Notes: a model not told the origin generated them from the sequence alone. A stretch of DNA of 64,000 nt from Pseudoalteromonas phenolica (GCF_005886345.1 NZ_PNEC01000008.1:1-64000), one strand, 5' to 3'. Shown: positions 1 through 8,879, counted from the stretch's first letter. Numbers and translations are program-made.

Positions 1-43
1 CGTATCTTCGGATGTGAGAGTTCAAGTCTCTCCTTCCGCACCA
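1..43 (+). tRNA. tRNA-Leu, 3' part only
   Basis: The window opens inside a leucine tRNA. Bases 2-43 are identical to the 3' part of the two complete tRNA-Leu genes downstream (long variable arm, T arm, acceptor strand and encoded CCA). Base 1 is C where those copies have A, inside the 3' strand of the anticodon stem. The missing 5' part may therefore carry a compensating change or belong to another isoacceptor. The anticodon is not in the window. Confidence 0.85.
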
Positions 44-86
44 TGTTCTTAAAGTTTGAACTAAAAAAGCTTTTACTACCTTTAGT

Positions 87-161
87 TGGAGTATCGCCAA
101 GCGGTAAGGCAGCGGGTTTTGATCCCGCCATTCTCAGGTTCAAATCCTGATACTCCAGCCA
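87..161 (+). tRNA. tRNA-Gln (anticodon TTG)
   Basis: This 75-nt gene includes the encoded CCA. The acceptor strands TGGAGTA and TACTCCA pair fully. The anticodon arm has a CGGG/CCCG stem around a TTTTGAT loop, giving anticodon TTG for CAA/CAG codons. The T arm carries TTCAAAT. It sits 5 nt before tRNA-Leu and is surely part of the same transcript. In E. coli a Leu/Gln/Met tRNA array occupies the same place next to ubiF. Confidence 0.95.
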
Positions 162-166
162 ACATT

Positions 167-251
<85 letters not shown>

Positions 252-296
252 TGTTCTTTAAGTTAGAACTAAAACAACTTAACTTACTCTTGAAGT

Positions 297-381
297 TGGA
301 GTATCGCCAAGCGGTAAGGTCAGAAGAGAGAGGTTTTTTCCTCTCACTCATTCGCCCTCAGATTCAAATCCTGAGACCAAC
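297..381 (+). pseudogene. Decayed tRNA-Gln copy
   Basis: The first 24 bases repeat the 5' end of the neighbouring tRNA-Gln genes exactly (acceptor 5' strand and D arm). The anticodon arm is replaced by unrelated DNA that forms a GAGAGG/CCTCTC hairpin around six T residues. A T-arm-like segment returns near 358-374, but its last stem pair is broken (A opposite C) and the 3' acceptor strand no longer matches TGGAGTA. There is no plausible anticodon, so a working tRNA-Gln is unlikely. It lies between intact copies and probably arose by unequal recombination or insertion within the array. Confidence 0.75.
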
Positions 382-402
382 GATGATTTGTATATTTTCT
401 GT

Positions 403-477
403 TGGAGTATCGCCAAGCGGTAAGGCAGCGGGTTTTGATCCCGCCATTCTCAGGTTCAAATCCTGATACTCCAGCCA
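403..477 (+). tRNA. tRNA-Gln (anticodon TTG)
   Basis: This 75-nt gene is identical to the copy at 87-161, with full acceptor pairing TGGAGTA/TACTCCA, anticodon TTG and encoded CCA. It is the second intact glutamine gene of the array, followed 23 nt later by the last tRNA-Leu. Confidence 0.95.
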
Positions 478-500
478 ATCTCTTCTAGAGATAAAACATT

Positions 501-585
<85 letters not shown>

Positions 586-670
586 TGTTTTCAAAATCTC
601 ATCTAATCACCTTCACTCATAGTTAAATCACTCATATTCTATTTTATAATCTATATATTTTTGCACTCAT

Positions 671-695
671 AAAAAAGCGAACCTCAGTCCGCTTC
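671..695 (-). terminator. Terminator of ubiF
   Basis: Read on the minus strand, AAGCGGAC and GTTCGCTT pair (one G-T) around a TGAG loop, followed by a run of six T. It lies about 20 nt after the ubiF stop codon and faces the convergent tRNA array. Confidence 0.7.
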
Positions 696-716
696 AGTCA
701 AAGTTTCTTCTCTACT

Positions 717-1880
717 CTAAAAATCACCGCCCATGGCATGCTTTAATACTTGCTTCTTCAGCACACCAGCATTGTCAGCCACTTTTAGTGCTACATTACG
801 AAGGTGCTTCAATGGTTTTATGTCATTAGAGAAACCAAAGTAACACGCGTCCATCATACTCATCATCGCCAAATTATCTAAACGACGTTTTTTCTCATAT
901 TTATGCAAAGCTAAAGGGCAGCCAAAATCGTCTGTCGATTCTAATGCATCGGCTAGGGCAGCGACGTCTTTAAAGCCTAGGTTAACCCCCTGACCTGCTA
1001 AAGGGTTGATCGTATGGGCTGAATCTCCCACAAGTACAACTCTACCTTGTGAATAAGTATTGGCATGTTGTCTGGCAAGCGGAAACACCGCCTTTTCTTG
1101 AACACTAAAATCTCCAGGCAACGCAAAGAAGTTTGACTGAATTTCAGCTTTTAATTGCTCATTCGATAATTGTTTCAATCGAGCAAGCTCAGCGCTATCG
1201 TGATACCAAATTAAATTGGCATACGGTGCGTGCATAGGCAGAAACGCAATTGGGCCAGTTTGTTTAAATTGCTGCCATGTTTTTGTTTGCTGCGGAGCAT
1301 CAATTTTGATTAATACACCCATACAACTTTGTTGATATTGCCAGCCTGTAACACCTATTCCAACTAAATGTCTTACCTGTGAGCGACCACCATCAGCGGC
1401 AACAAGTAAATCGGCGGTATAACTTTTGTTTTTATAGTGCAGTATAACGTTATCATCAGATTGCTCTATGCTCACTGGTAAACCATCAACTTGCTCAACT
1501 TGTATTTGCCATTGCTCAAATTGCGTCCATAAACTGGCTTGCGTTAAGCTGTTTTCGATAAGATGCCCAAGGTGACTCGTGCCCACTTCTTCACTATCAA
1601 ATAACAATGAGTTTTGTGCTGACTCATAGGCTTCTAGTTGGGTATAAGGGGCAATTCTAGCTTCTCTGAGTAAAGGCATTGCGCCTAAGTCATCAAGTAA
1701 AGCTTCTGAAAAGCGGTTGATGGCAGAGATTCGAATATCAATTTTTTCACTCGCAAGCACCGCATGAGAGTCGATACACTGTTGCTCTAAAACTGTTACC
1801 GACGCGCCCTGTTTTGCTAGCTTAATTGCTGTAGCTGCACCGACCATGCCGCCACCGACTATAACCACCTTGTTTTTCAT
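717..1880 (-). CDS. ubiF: UbiF-type FAD-dependent ubiquinone hydroxylase
   Basis: A 387-residue flavoprotein monooxygenase of the UbiH/UbiF/VisC family, which hydroxylates the ring of ubiquinone precursors at the membrane. Residues 5-16 hold the FAD-binding Rossmann motif VVIVGGGMVGAA. A GDSAHTINPLAGQG motif around residue 285-300 is the second FAD/ribityl signature of the family. The specific name UbiF (2-octaprenyl-3-methyl-6-methoxy-benzoquinol hydroxylase) rests on gene order: in E. coli ubiF also sits between the Leu/Gln tRNA array and miaB. Sequence alone would not exclude UbiH or VisC. An AGAGG ribosome site precedes the ATG, and a perfect 16-bp inverted repeat lies just upstream. Confidence 0.82.
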   Translation of the reverse strand: MKNKVVIVGGGMVGAATAIKLAKQGASVTVLEQQCIDSHAVLASEKIDIRISAINRFSEALLDDLGAMPLLREARIAPYTQLEAYESAQNSLLFDSEEVGTSHLGHLIENSLTQASLWTQFEQWQIQVEQVDGLPVSIEQSDDNVILHYKNKSYTADLLVAADGGRSQVRHLVGIGVTGWQYQQSCMGVLIKIDAPQQTKTWQQFKQTGPIAFLPMHAPYANLIWYHDSAELARLKQLSNEQLKAEIQSNFFALPGDFSVQEKAVFPLARQHANTYSQGRVVLVGDSAHTINPLAGQGVNLGFKDVAALADALESTDDFGCPLALHKYEKKRRLDNLAMMSMMDACYFGFSNDIKPLKHLRNVALKVADNAGVLKKQVLKHAMGGDF

Positions 1881-1898
1881 CTATTTTGCCTCTTAAAA

Positions 1899-1914
1899 AC
1901 AATGTCAACATTGT
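1899..1914. promoter_or_regulatory. 16-bp inverted repeat upstream of ubiF
   Basis: ACAATGT and ACATTGT form perfect 7-bp arms separated by CA, 19 bp upstream of the ubiF start codon. The size and symmetry suit a dimeric repressor operator, but no known consensus is matched with confidence. It could also be chance. Confidence 0.35.
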
Positions 1915-1998
1915 ACCGCAAGCCACGCTAATTTGTCTGACTGTAATGCGCAAAATACGTTTCAATTTGATCACGCTTTGCAAAGTTAAAAACTATAC

Positions 1999-2027
1999 TT
2001 GGCTAGATGTGCTTGGTCATATAAAAT
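1999..2027 (+). promoter_or_regulatory. Predicted promoter of miaB-ybeZYX-lnt
   Basis: A -35 TTGGCT at 1999-2004 and a -10 TAAAAT at 2022-2027 are separated by exactly 17 bp. The promoter is about 88 bp before the miaB start codon and is the best sigma-70 match in the ubiF-miaB gap. Confidence 0.5.
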
Positions 2028-2114
2028 ACGCGTCCTTTAAGTTGTGCGTATACTTTTTAGGTCTAAGCAAGTGGCCTAAATCAGAGTCCGAATTGAAAAC
2101 GAGGCAATATTTCA

Positions 2115-3548
2115 ATGAGTAAAAAATTGCATATTAAAACCTGGGGTTGTCAGATGAACGAGTACGACTCGCAGAAGATGGCTGACCTGTTAGATGCAAC
2201 CAATGGTTATGAAGTAACCGAAGAAGCTGAACAAGCCGATGTTATCTTACTCAACACCTGTTCAATTCGTGAAAAAGCACAAGAAAAAGTGTTCCATCAA
2301 CTGGGTCGCTGGAAGTTATTAAAAGATGACAACCCAGATCTTGTTATTGGTGTGGGTGGTTGTGTAGCTTCACAAGAAGGCGACACTATTCGTCAGCGCG
2401 CACCATTTGTTGATATCGTATTCGGCCCGCAAACATTGCACCGTTTACCTGAGATGATCAAGCAAGTACAAAGCAAGCAAGGTGCGGTTGTTGATATTTC
2501 ATTCCCTGAAATTGAAAAGTTTGACCGTCTACCAGAGCCTAAAGCAGAAGGCCCTACGGCATTCGTTTCAATTATGGAAGGCTGTTCTAAATACTGTACT
2601 TTCTGTGTTGTACCTTACACACGTGGTGAAGAAGTAAGCCGTCCGTTAGATGACGTATTACTAGAAGTTGCACAACTTGCTGAGCAAGGTGTTCGTGAAG
2701 TTAACCTACTTGGCCAAAACGTAAATGCATTCCGCGGTGAAATGCACGATGGTGAAATTTGCTACTTCTCAGATCTACTACGTTACGTTGCTGCCATTGA
2801 TGGTATTGACCGTATTCGATACACCACATCTCACCCAGTTGAATTCACGCCTGACATCATTGAAGCGTACGCGGATGTGCCTGAGCTTGTAGATCACTTA
2901 CACTTACCGGTACAAAGCGGTTCTGACCGTGTTCTTAACCTTATGAAACGAGGTCATACAGCGTTAGAGTACAAGTCAACTATTCGTAAGCTACGTAAGA
3001 TCCGCCCTAACCTGTCAATGTCTTCAGACTTCATCATTGGTTTCCCTGGTGAAACAAACGCTGACTTTGAAGCAACAATGAATCTGATCAATGACATTGG
3101 TTTTGATATGAGCTTCAGCTTTATCTATTCAGCGCGCCCTGGTACGCCTGCGGCTGATTTGCCTGATGATGTTTCAGAGCAAGAGAAGAAAGAGCGTCTA
3201 TACATTCTTCAAAACCGTATCAACCAGATGTCTCAAGACATCAGTCGTAAGATGTTTGATACTGAGCAACGTATTTTGGTTGAAGGTCCATCGAAGAAAA
3301 ACCCAATGGAACTGCGAGGTCGTACCGAAAACAACCGTGTTGTGAACTTTGAAGGTCCGCATTCAGTGATCGGTCAGTTCGTTGATGTACGTATTACCGA
3401 AGCTTTACCTAACTCTTTACGTGGTGAGCTAATTCGTACAGAATCAGAAATGAATTTAAGGAAAGATGTTGCACCTGCCGATATTTTAAATCGTGCGCCG
3501 TCGGAACCCGAAGCCGATGAGTTAGGTGTTGCAACCTTTACACCTTAG
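2115..3548 (+). CDS. miaB: tRNA-2-methylthio-N6-isopentenyladenosine synthase MiaB
   Basis: A 477-residue radical-SAM methylthiotransferase that adds the methylthio group to i6A37 of tRNAs reading UNN codons. The N-terminal UPF0004 domain has its cluster cysteines at [12 protein letters not shown] (about 10), NTCSIRE (about 48) and VGGCVASQ (about 82). The radical-SAM motif [17 protein letters not shown] is near residue 155, and the C-terminal TRAM domain covers about 375-440. Length and motifs are normal for the family. It heads the miaB-ybeZ-ybeY-ybeX-lnt operon conserved across gammaproteobacteria, close to its own kind of substrate (tRNA-Leu genes are nearby, although those with anticodon TAG are not classic MiaB substrates). 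Confidence 0.97.
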   Translation: MSKKLHIKTWGCQMNEYDSQKMADLLDATNGYEVTEEAEQADVILLNTCSIREKAQEKVFHQLGRWKLLKDDNPDLVIGVGGCVASQEGDTIRQRAPFVDIVFGPQTLHRLPEMIKQVQSKQGAVVDISFPEIEKFDRLPEPKAEGPTAFVSIMEGCSKYCTFCVVPYTRGEEVSRPLDDVLLEVAQLAEQGVREVNLLGQNVNAFRGEMHDGEICYFSDLLRYVAAIDGIDRIRYTTSHPVEFTPDIIEAYADVPELVDHLHLPVQSGSDRVLNLMKRGHTALEYKSTIRKLRKIRPNLSMSSDFIIGFPGETNADFEATMNLINDIGFDMSFSFIYSARPGTPAADLPDDVSEQEKKERLYILQNRINQMSQDISRKMFDTEQRILVEGPSKKNPMELRGRTENNRVVNFEGPHSVIGQFVDVRITEALPNSLRGELIRTESEMNLRKDVAPADILNRAPSEPEADELGVATFTP

Positions 3549-3562
3549 TTAAATACAGATTG

Positions 3563-3582
3563 CGCCAGCACTTTTGCTGGCG
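3563..3582 (+). other. Intercistronic hairpin between miaB and ybeZ
   Basis: CGCCAGCA and TGCTGGCG form a perfect 8-bp stem with a 4-nt loop, 14 nt after the miaB stop codon and 21 nt before the ybeZ start. There is no T run behind it, so it is more likely an RNA processing or stability element, or a weak attenuator, than a full terminator. Confidence 0.5.
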
Positions 3583-3603
3583 CGGTTGTTACAGGAAGCA
3601 ATT

Positions 3604-4647
3604 TTGAGCAGTCAACTAAAGAATATTGAGTTTTATTTAGAGCCCGCCGACAACGTTCGCCTTTCATCACTTTGCGGCCCTTTTGACGAGAATTTAAAAC
3701 AAATAGAACGTCGCCTTGGGGTTGAAATCACGCACAGAGACAACTGGTTTAAAGTGACTGGACAACCTGTTCAAGCTAAAGCCGCTACCGATATCATAAA
3801 AGGTTTATACATTGATACTCAGCCTGTTCGTGGCGAAGTAAGTGAAATTGAACCTGATAACGTGCACTTAGCGATCACTGAAGCGAATTGCCTTGAGCAA
3901 GATTCACCGAGTGTTTGGAACGAAGAAGTTTATATTAAAACCCGCCGTGGTGTGATTAAGCCTCGAAATCCGAATCAGAGTCAGTATGTGGCTAATATTC
4001 TTCGTCATGATATCAGTTTTGGTATTGGTCCTGCAGGTACTGGTAAAACCTACCTTGCAGTTGCTGCTGCTGTTGATGCACTAGAACGTCAAGAAATTCG
4101 TCGCATTTTATTAACTCGCCCTGCGGTTGAAGCAGGTGAAAAACTTGGCTTCTTACCTGGTGATTTAACACAAAAAATCGACCCATACCTGCGACCACTC
4201 TACGACGCATTATTTGAAATGCTTGGCTTTGAGAAGGTTGAACGTTTAATTGAAAAGAATGTCATAGAAGTTGCACCGCTTGCCTATATGCGTGGCCGAA
4301 CGCTTAATGACGCCTTCATCATTCTGGATGAAAGCCAAAATACCACCACAGAGCAAATGAAAATGTTCTTAACGCGTATCGGCTTTAATTCAAAGGCAGT
4401 GATCACAGGTGACATTACGCAAGTTGATTTGCCTCGTGGTGCGCGCTCAGGTCTTCGTCATGCCATTGAAGTACTGAGTGATGTCGATGAGATTTCATTT
4501 AATTTCTTCAAGTCACATGATGTTGTTCGTCACCCAGTTGTGGCACGTATTGTTGAAGCATACGAGAAGAAAGAAGAGTCTGAGCGAAAAGAAAAGACCG
4601 AAAAAGAACGCCTTCGTAAAGAAGCGAAAGCAAATCAAGCTGAGTAA
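3604..4647 (+). CDS. ybeZ: PhoH-family ATPase YbeZ
   Basis: A PhoH-like ATPase of about 347 residues that acts with the endoribonuclease YbeY in RNA and ribosome quality control. The N-terminal KH-like region begins EFYLEPADNVRL. Walker A GPAGTGKTYLA lies near residue 142 and Walker B IILDESQNT near 237. The start chosen is TTG at 3604, because an ACAGGAAG ribosome site (3591-3598) sits 5 nt before it and E. coli YbeZ aligns from there. A TTG at 3574 would add ten residues read through an RNA hairpin and has no ribosome site. The C-terminal tail is highly charged and probably disordered. The stop lies 5 nt from ybeY, indicating coupled translation. Confidence 0.95.
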   Translation: MSSQLKNIEFYLEPADNVRLSSLCGPFDENLKQIERRLGVEITHRDNWFKVTGQPVQAKAATDIIKGLYIDTQPVRGEVSEIEPDNVHLAITEANCLEQDSPSVWNEEVYIKTRRGVIKPRNPNQSQYVANILRHDISFGIGPAGTGKTYLAVAAAVDALERQEIRRILLTRPAVEAGEKLGFLPGDLTQKIDPYLRPLYDALFEMLGFEKVERLIEKNVIEVAPLAYMRGRTLNDAFIILDESQNTTTEQMKMFLTRIGFNSKAVITGDITQVDLPRGARSGLRHAIEVLSDVDEISFNFFKSHDVVRHPVVARIVEAYEKKEESERKEKTEKERLRKEAKANQAE

Positions 4648-4652
4648 CGAAC

Positions 4653-5114
4653 ATGAGCGTTGAATTAGATTTACAAATTGTCTGTGAATTTGAAGATTTA
4701 CCTTCACATGAACAGTTTGAATTATGGGCTGACAAGGCCCTATCTGCGTATCGTGAACATGCAGAATTAACGATCCGTATTGCTGATGAAGCTGAAAGCC
4801 AAGAGCTTAACAGCCAGTATCGTGGCAAAGATAAGCCAACTAACGTGCTGTCTTTTCCATTTGATGCGCCACCAGGCATCGAACTCCCTCTTGTTGGCGA
4901 CTTAATTATTTGCCCACAAGTTGTAAAAGCAGAGTCTATTGAGCAAGAAAAAAACTTTCATGAGCACTTCGCTCATATGACGATTCATGGCTGCTTGCAT
5001 TTACTTGGATTTGACCATATAAATGAACAAGACGCCATTGAGATGGAAGGCATCGAAAAAACATTATTAGCCGAATTGGGCATAGACGATCCATATCGTG
5101 ATGATGCTTACTAA
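4653..5114 (+). CDS. ybeY: Endoribonuclease / rRNA maturation factor YbeY
   Basis: A 153-residue zinc metalloprotein of the UPF0054 family, needed for 16S rRNA 3' maturation and 70S quality control. The metal site HGCLHLLGFDH (H-x3-H-x5-H) is intact near residues 113-123, followed by the acidic segment EQDAIEMEG typical of the family. It starts 5 nt after the stop of the ATPase gene ybeZ and precedes ybeX, matching the E. coli order. Confidence 0.96.
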   Translation: MSVELDLQIVCEFEDLPSHEQFELWADKALSAYREHAELTIRIADEAESQELNSQYRGKDKPTNVLSFPFDAPPGIELPLVGDLIICPQVVKAESIEQEKNFHEHFAHMTIHGCLHLLGFDHINEQDAIEMEGIEKTLLAELGIDDPYRDDAY

Positions 5115-5157
5115 GTTCGGCTAACAGAATTTTATTTAATTGGAGATATAAAAAGAA

Positions 5158-6036
5158 ATGAGCGACGATAACTCGCAAAGTAGTCAGGGTTCTGCTGGCA
5201 AAAGCTGGCTAGGACGCATTACCCAGATGCTGCAAGGAGAACCCCAAAATAAAGAAGAGCTGGTTGAAGTCATCGCTGATGCGCAAGAGCGTGCACTCAT
5301 CGATCCTGAGACCAAAGACATGATGGAAGGCGTATTAAGCGTTTCTGAACTTAAAGTTCGCGATATCATGATCCCTCGCTCTCAAATGATTACTTTAGAT
5401 GTAGATGAGTCTCTAGAAAATCAACTACCGATTATGGTTGAATCATCACACTCTCGCTTTCCTGTGATCTGTGAAGACAAAGACCATGTTGAAGGTATTT
5501 TACTGGCTAAAGACTTACTGCCGCTGATTTTGGATAAATCTGATGCCCTACCGGCATTAAGAGAATATCTTCGCCCTGCTATCGTGGTACCAGAGAGTAA
5601 GCGTGTTGACACCTTACTAAATGAGTTCCGTCAAAAGCGTTACCACATGGCGATTGTTATTGATGAGTATGGTGGTGTATCAGGCCTAGTAACCATCGAA
5701 GATATCCTTGAAACAATTGTCGGTGAAATAGAAGACGAACATGATGATGAAGACGAGCACAATGATATTCGTCAACTATCGAAGCATGTATTTACTGTTC
5801 AGGCGCTGACACCATTAGAAGAATTTAACGAGTTTTTTAATACCGAATACGATACTCAGGAAGCTGATACTATCGGTGGTATTATTCTTCATGCCTTTGG
5901 TCACATGCCGAGTCGTGGTGAAATAATCGACATCGAACCGCTACAGTTTAAAGTGACTAACTCTGATAATCGTCGTATTATTCAACTTCAAGTAACAGTA
6001 CCAAAGACTGAAACTACCGAAGATCACGTTGAGTAA
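5158..6036 (+). CDS. ybeX: CorC/YbeX CBS-domain protein
   Basis: A 292-residue cytosolic protein of the CorC family, historically linked to Mg2+/Co2+ efflux and, in E. coli, to ribosome metabolism. Two CBS domains span roughly residues 65-190 ([14 protein letters not shown] and [20 protein letters not shown]). They are followed by an acidic linker ([12 protein letters not shown]) and the C-terminal CorC_HlyC transporter-associated domain (about 205-285). There is no membrane segment. A GGAGAT ribosome site lies upstream of the ATG. The last codons overlap the lnt start by 8 nt, so the two are translationally coupled. Confidence 0.94.
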   Translation: MSDDNSQSSQGSAGKSWLGRITQMLQGEPQNKEELVEVIADAQERALIDPETKDMMEGVLSVSELKVRDIMIPRSQMITLDVDESLENQLPIMVESSHSRFPVICEDKDHVEGILLAKDLLPLILDKSDALPALREYLRPAIVVPESKRVDTLLNEFRQKRYHMAIVIDEYGGVSGLVTIEDILETIVGEIEDEHDDEDEHNDIRQLSKHVFTVQALTPLEEFNEFFNTEYDTQEADTIGGIILHAFGHMPSRGEIIDIEPLQFKVTNSDNRRIIQLQVTVPKTETTEDHVE

Positions 6037-7591
6037 GCTGTTTTCCCTCTTTTCTAACAAACATGCTTGGCTTGCATTTTTTGCAGGCCTTGCCATGACT
6101 TTTAGCTATGCACCATTTAGCCTATGGCCCATAGCTATTTTTGCACTCGTTGCGGCTTGCTTCGTAACAGATAAACAGTCAGCCCGAAGCGCGGCTAAAT
6201 ATGGCTTTGCTTTTGGTTTTGGCTGGTTTGCACTTGGTATAAGCTGGGTGCATGTCTCTATAGCTCAGTTCGGTGGATTACCTTTACCAGTTTCTTTATT
6301 ACTGATGGGCTTACTCTGTGCCTATTTAGCAATTTACCCTGCGCTGGCCTTTGCATTTGCAGCTAGGTTCAGCCAAAGCGCGTGGCAAAGGATCGCATTG
6401 TTAATAGTTGGTTTTGCTATTACAGAATTTTTACGTGGTAAGTTATTAACTGGCTTTCCATGGCTCAGCTTTGGTTATGCCTTTACTGATTCACCACTTA
6501 ATATCTTTGCGTCTTTAATTGGCGAGTTTGGCTTAACTTTACTGGCAGTATTTTTTGCTAGTAGCATTTATTACAGCATTAAAGCAAAACATGCTTCTTT
6601 TTCGCTTTCAGCAATTGCCACTTTGATCTGTTTATATCTTATTAGTAGCTTCACAGTTTCTACTTCGCACTCTGATAAGCACATCTCAACTTTGCTTGTA
6701 CAAGGCAATATTCAACAGAGTTTACGCTGGGAGCCAGAACAATTTTGGCCTACCATGTCTAAATATAGAGATATGACTCGAGTAGAGTGGGCAGAAACAG
6801 ACCTAGTAGTTTGGCCTGAGGCTGCAATTCCCGAAATAGAAGATATGGCCTCGCCCTTTCTGGAAGGGCTAGATGCTGCTGCTGCATTTAACAATACAGC
6901 TGTTATTACTGGCATTCCTGATTATCAATTTGATACCAAAGCGGTTTATAACACCTTAATTGTACTTGGTAAAAAATATCCTGAGTCAAACCAAGGGCAT
7001 TATAATTACTTACATTCAAACCGTTATCAAAAACATCAATTACTTCCTATCGGTGAATTTGTTCCCTTTGAGAATATACTAAGACCTTTGGCACCACTGT
7101 TTAACCTTGCCATGTCCTCTTTTTCTCGTGGTGAGAGAGTACAAGACAACCTCATTGCTAACGGCTTATATATTTTACCCGCCATCTGCTATGAAATTGT
7201 ATTTAGCGAATTAGTCAGAGACAACTTTACTGAGCAGTCAGATATATTGTTCACAGTGAGTAATGATGCTTGGTTTGGAGACTCTCACGGCCCTCATCAG
7301 CATATGCAAATTGCTAGAATGCGCGCCCTAGAACTGCAAAGACCGCTTGTTCGAGTCACCAATAACGGTATTACGGGCGTCTATGACCCCATCTCTCAAA
7401 ATGAGCAAACAATACCGCAATTTGAAGCGACAGTACTCAAAACTGACTTACAGCTGATTAAAGGATTGAGCCCTTTTAGTAAATATGGTCATTTACCCAT
7501 CTGGATTTTGGTCGGGTTTTTATCTATTTGTGTCTTTTTACCACGTTTGAAAACAAGCATAGCAAACAAACTTGAAAGGAATTTTTTCTAA
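6029..7591 (+). CDS. lnt: Apolipoprotein N-acyltransferase Lnt
   Basis: A 520-residue inner-membrane enzyme that N-acylates the N-terminal cysteine of apolipoproteins, the last step before sorting by Lol. About six hydrophobic segments fill residues 10-205, and a nitrilase-like periplasmic domain follows. Catalytic residues are visible: Glu in VVWPEAAIPE (about 270), Lys near the RYQKHQLLPIGEFVPFE segment (about 335) and Cys in LPAICYEIVFSE (about 390). A last hydrophobic segment at about 485-505 completes the topology. Translation starts at a TTG that overlaps the ybeX stop region by 8 nt; the next in-frame ATG lies inside the first membrane segment. Confidence 0.96.
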   Translation: MSKLFSLFSNKHAWLAFFAGLAMTFSYAPFSLWPIAIFALVAACFVTDKQSARSAAKYGFAFGFGWFALGISWVHVSIAQFGGLPLPVSLLLMGLLCAYLAIYPALAFAFAARFSQSAWQRIALLIVGFAITEFLRGKLLTGFPWLSFGYAFTDSPLNIFASLIGEFGLTLLAVFFASSIYYSIKAKHASFSLSAIATLICLYLISSFTVSTSHSDKHISTLLVQGNIQQSLRWEPEQFWPTMSKYRDMTRVEWAETDLVVWPEAAIPEIEDMASPFLEGLDAAAAFNNTAVITGIPDYQFDTKAVYNTLIVLGKKYPESNQGHYNYLHSNRYQKHQLLPIGEFVPFENILRPLAPLFNLAMSSFSRGERVQDNLIANGLYILPAICYEIVFSELVRDNFTEQSDILFTVSNDAWFGDSHGPHQHMQIARMRALELQRPLVRVTNNGITGVYDPISQNEQTIPQFEATVLKTDLQLIKGLSPFSKYGHLPIWILVGFLSICVFLPRLKTSIANKLERNFF

Positions 7592-7599
7592 AGTACATC

Positions 7600-7643
7600 A
7601 TACCATTCCTCAAAATAGATCACTCAATGAAGAGGGTTAGTAT
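7600..7643. repeat. Short (internally deleted) copy of an extragenic repeat
   Basis: A 44-bp segment begins ATACCATTCC and ends GGGTTAGTAT. Its right 36 bp (7608-7643) match the right end of the 163-bp element at 55745-55907 in 30 of 36 positions counted by eye. Its left 10 bp match that element's left end in 9 of 10. It looks like the same repeat family with about 119 bp of the middle removed. It lies between the lnt stop and the shared terminator. Confidence 0.6.
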
Positions 7644-7651
7644 CACATAAT

Positions 7652-7675
7652 AAAGGCGGCTAATGAGCCGCCTTT
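7652..7675. terminator. Bidirectional terminator between lnt and the NagX-like gene
   Basis: AAAGGCGGCT and AGCCGCCTTT pair perfectly over 10 bp around an AATG loop, between two convergent genes. A/T-rich flanks allow termination in either direction. Confidence 0.8.
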
Positions 7676-7697
7676 GCGTTAGGGCTTTGCAAGAGCT

Positions 7698-8879
7698 TTA
7701 AAGCTTTAATCTCACACCAAGCTTGTTTAAGCCAGTCACAGCAAACATCATCATCACTGCAAACCCTAGGCTCCATAGAATCCCCATAACGCCACTACTC
7801 ATAAACTCAGGTCTTGCTGGAATTGATAGTAGCTGTAAGGCTGCAATTAAAATATAAGGCAAGATATAAATTAATAATGGGTTATTTGCTGCCGGTTCAA
7901 ATACCTTGCACCAATCAGTCTGTGCCTTTAACTCAACGATGTAATAAATAGCACCAAAGATCAGTGCACAGAAGAAGATACTCATGAATGCCCAACTTGG
8001 CGTTGCCCATATCTTAGAAACTGGCCAATGCCACCAGCTCAATAAGGTAAGTGCGCCACTAACAAATACAAAAGCAAAATAGTTGAACCTTTTTTTGGAA
8101 GTTAATTTATCGTGATAAAAAATTAAACTCATCACCACACCTGCTAACACTATCGTCGCATGAGTATGGTTTCGATTATCTTCGACAAGTCGGTCAAGCA
8201 CACCGTTAATACCACTTAAGTGCTCTACAACAAAAAATAGCGCGACAAAAGCAAGACTGGCCGCAATTAATTTAATGACATCTTGCTTAGTAAATAAATA
8301 AACTGCCACGCTGAAAATAAACGCCCATCCGATTAGGCCTAGGATCCCCCACCATTGAAGCGTCATACCACCGTAAGGGCCGTCATAAAAATATGCCAGT
8401 ACAATAAGGCCAAGTATGCCTAAATATTTGCAGCCTTTGACCAATACACTTGAAAGATGTTTTGGATAATAACTCCATATGAGTAGTACACAGGCATACA
8501 TCAACAAAGTCCAAAGCGGGATAGGTATCGGCATTTTGCTTTCGTCATAACCATATATGGTGTTTACCATAAACAAGCCGATTACGATTAAGCCGAGTGC
8601 TCTGAAGGCTGCATCAATCAATAAATGTTTTGAGCTCGCCCCTTTTGCAACTTTTGCTTGTGTTGAAAATGGAATAGACATTCCCACAATAAATAAGAAT
8701 GCTGGGAATACTAAATCTACAAAAGTCATGGCGTTCGCATCGGCAGGCATATGCGTCATCCAAGCAGGAATATTTTTAATTGCGGCAAGTTCGTTCACAA
8801 ATACCATGGTGAGGATCGTCAAACCACGGAAAACATCGATAGCCAGAATGCGACGGCTAGGTAAGCTGTGCTCAGTCAT
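7698..8879 (-). CDS. NagX-like membrane acyltransferase (DUF5009 / HGSNAT-like)
   Basis: A 393-residue polytopic membrane protein with about ten hydrophobic segments. The N-terminal block, with RILAIDVFRGLTILTMVFVNE and later DLVFPAFLFIVGMSIPFS, is the signature of the COG4299 family, related to heparan-alpha-glucosaminide N-acetyltransferase. In Shewanella and relatives the family member NagX sits in chitin/N-acetylglucosamine operons. Here no sugar genes are adjacent, so the substrate is unknown. A GAGAG ribosome site precedes the ATG. The gene stands alone between a small membrane protein upstream and a terminator shared with lnt. Confidence 0.8.
   Translation of the reverse strand: MTEHSLPSRRILAIDVFRGLTILTMVFVNELAAIKNIPAWMTHMPADANAMTFVDLVFPAFLFIVGMSIPFSTQAKVAKGASSKHLLIDAAFRALGLIVIGLFMVNTIYGYDESKMPIPIPLWTLLMYACVLLIWSYYPKHLSSVLVKGCKYLGILGLIVLAYFYDGPYGGMTLQWWGILGLIGWAFIFSVAVYLFTKQDVIKLIAASLAFVALFFVVEHLSGINGVLDRLVEDNRNHTHATIVLAGVVMSLIFYHDKLTSKKRFNYFAFVFVSGALTLLSWWHWPVSKIWATPSWAFMSIFFCALIFGAIYYIVELKAQTDWCKVFEPAANNPLLIYILPYILIAALQLLSIPARPEFMSSGVMGILWSLGFAVMMMFAVTGLNKLGVRLKL

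Noticed and set aside
1886-2122. 78-codon plus-strand frame between ubiF and miaB
   Set aside because: No ribosome site, overlaps the miaB promoter and start, and the product shows no domain; it is promoter DNA.
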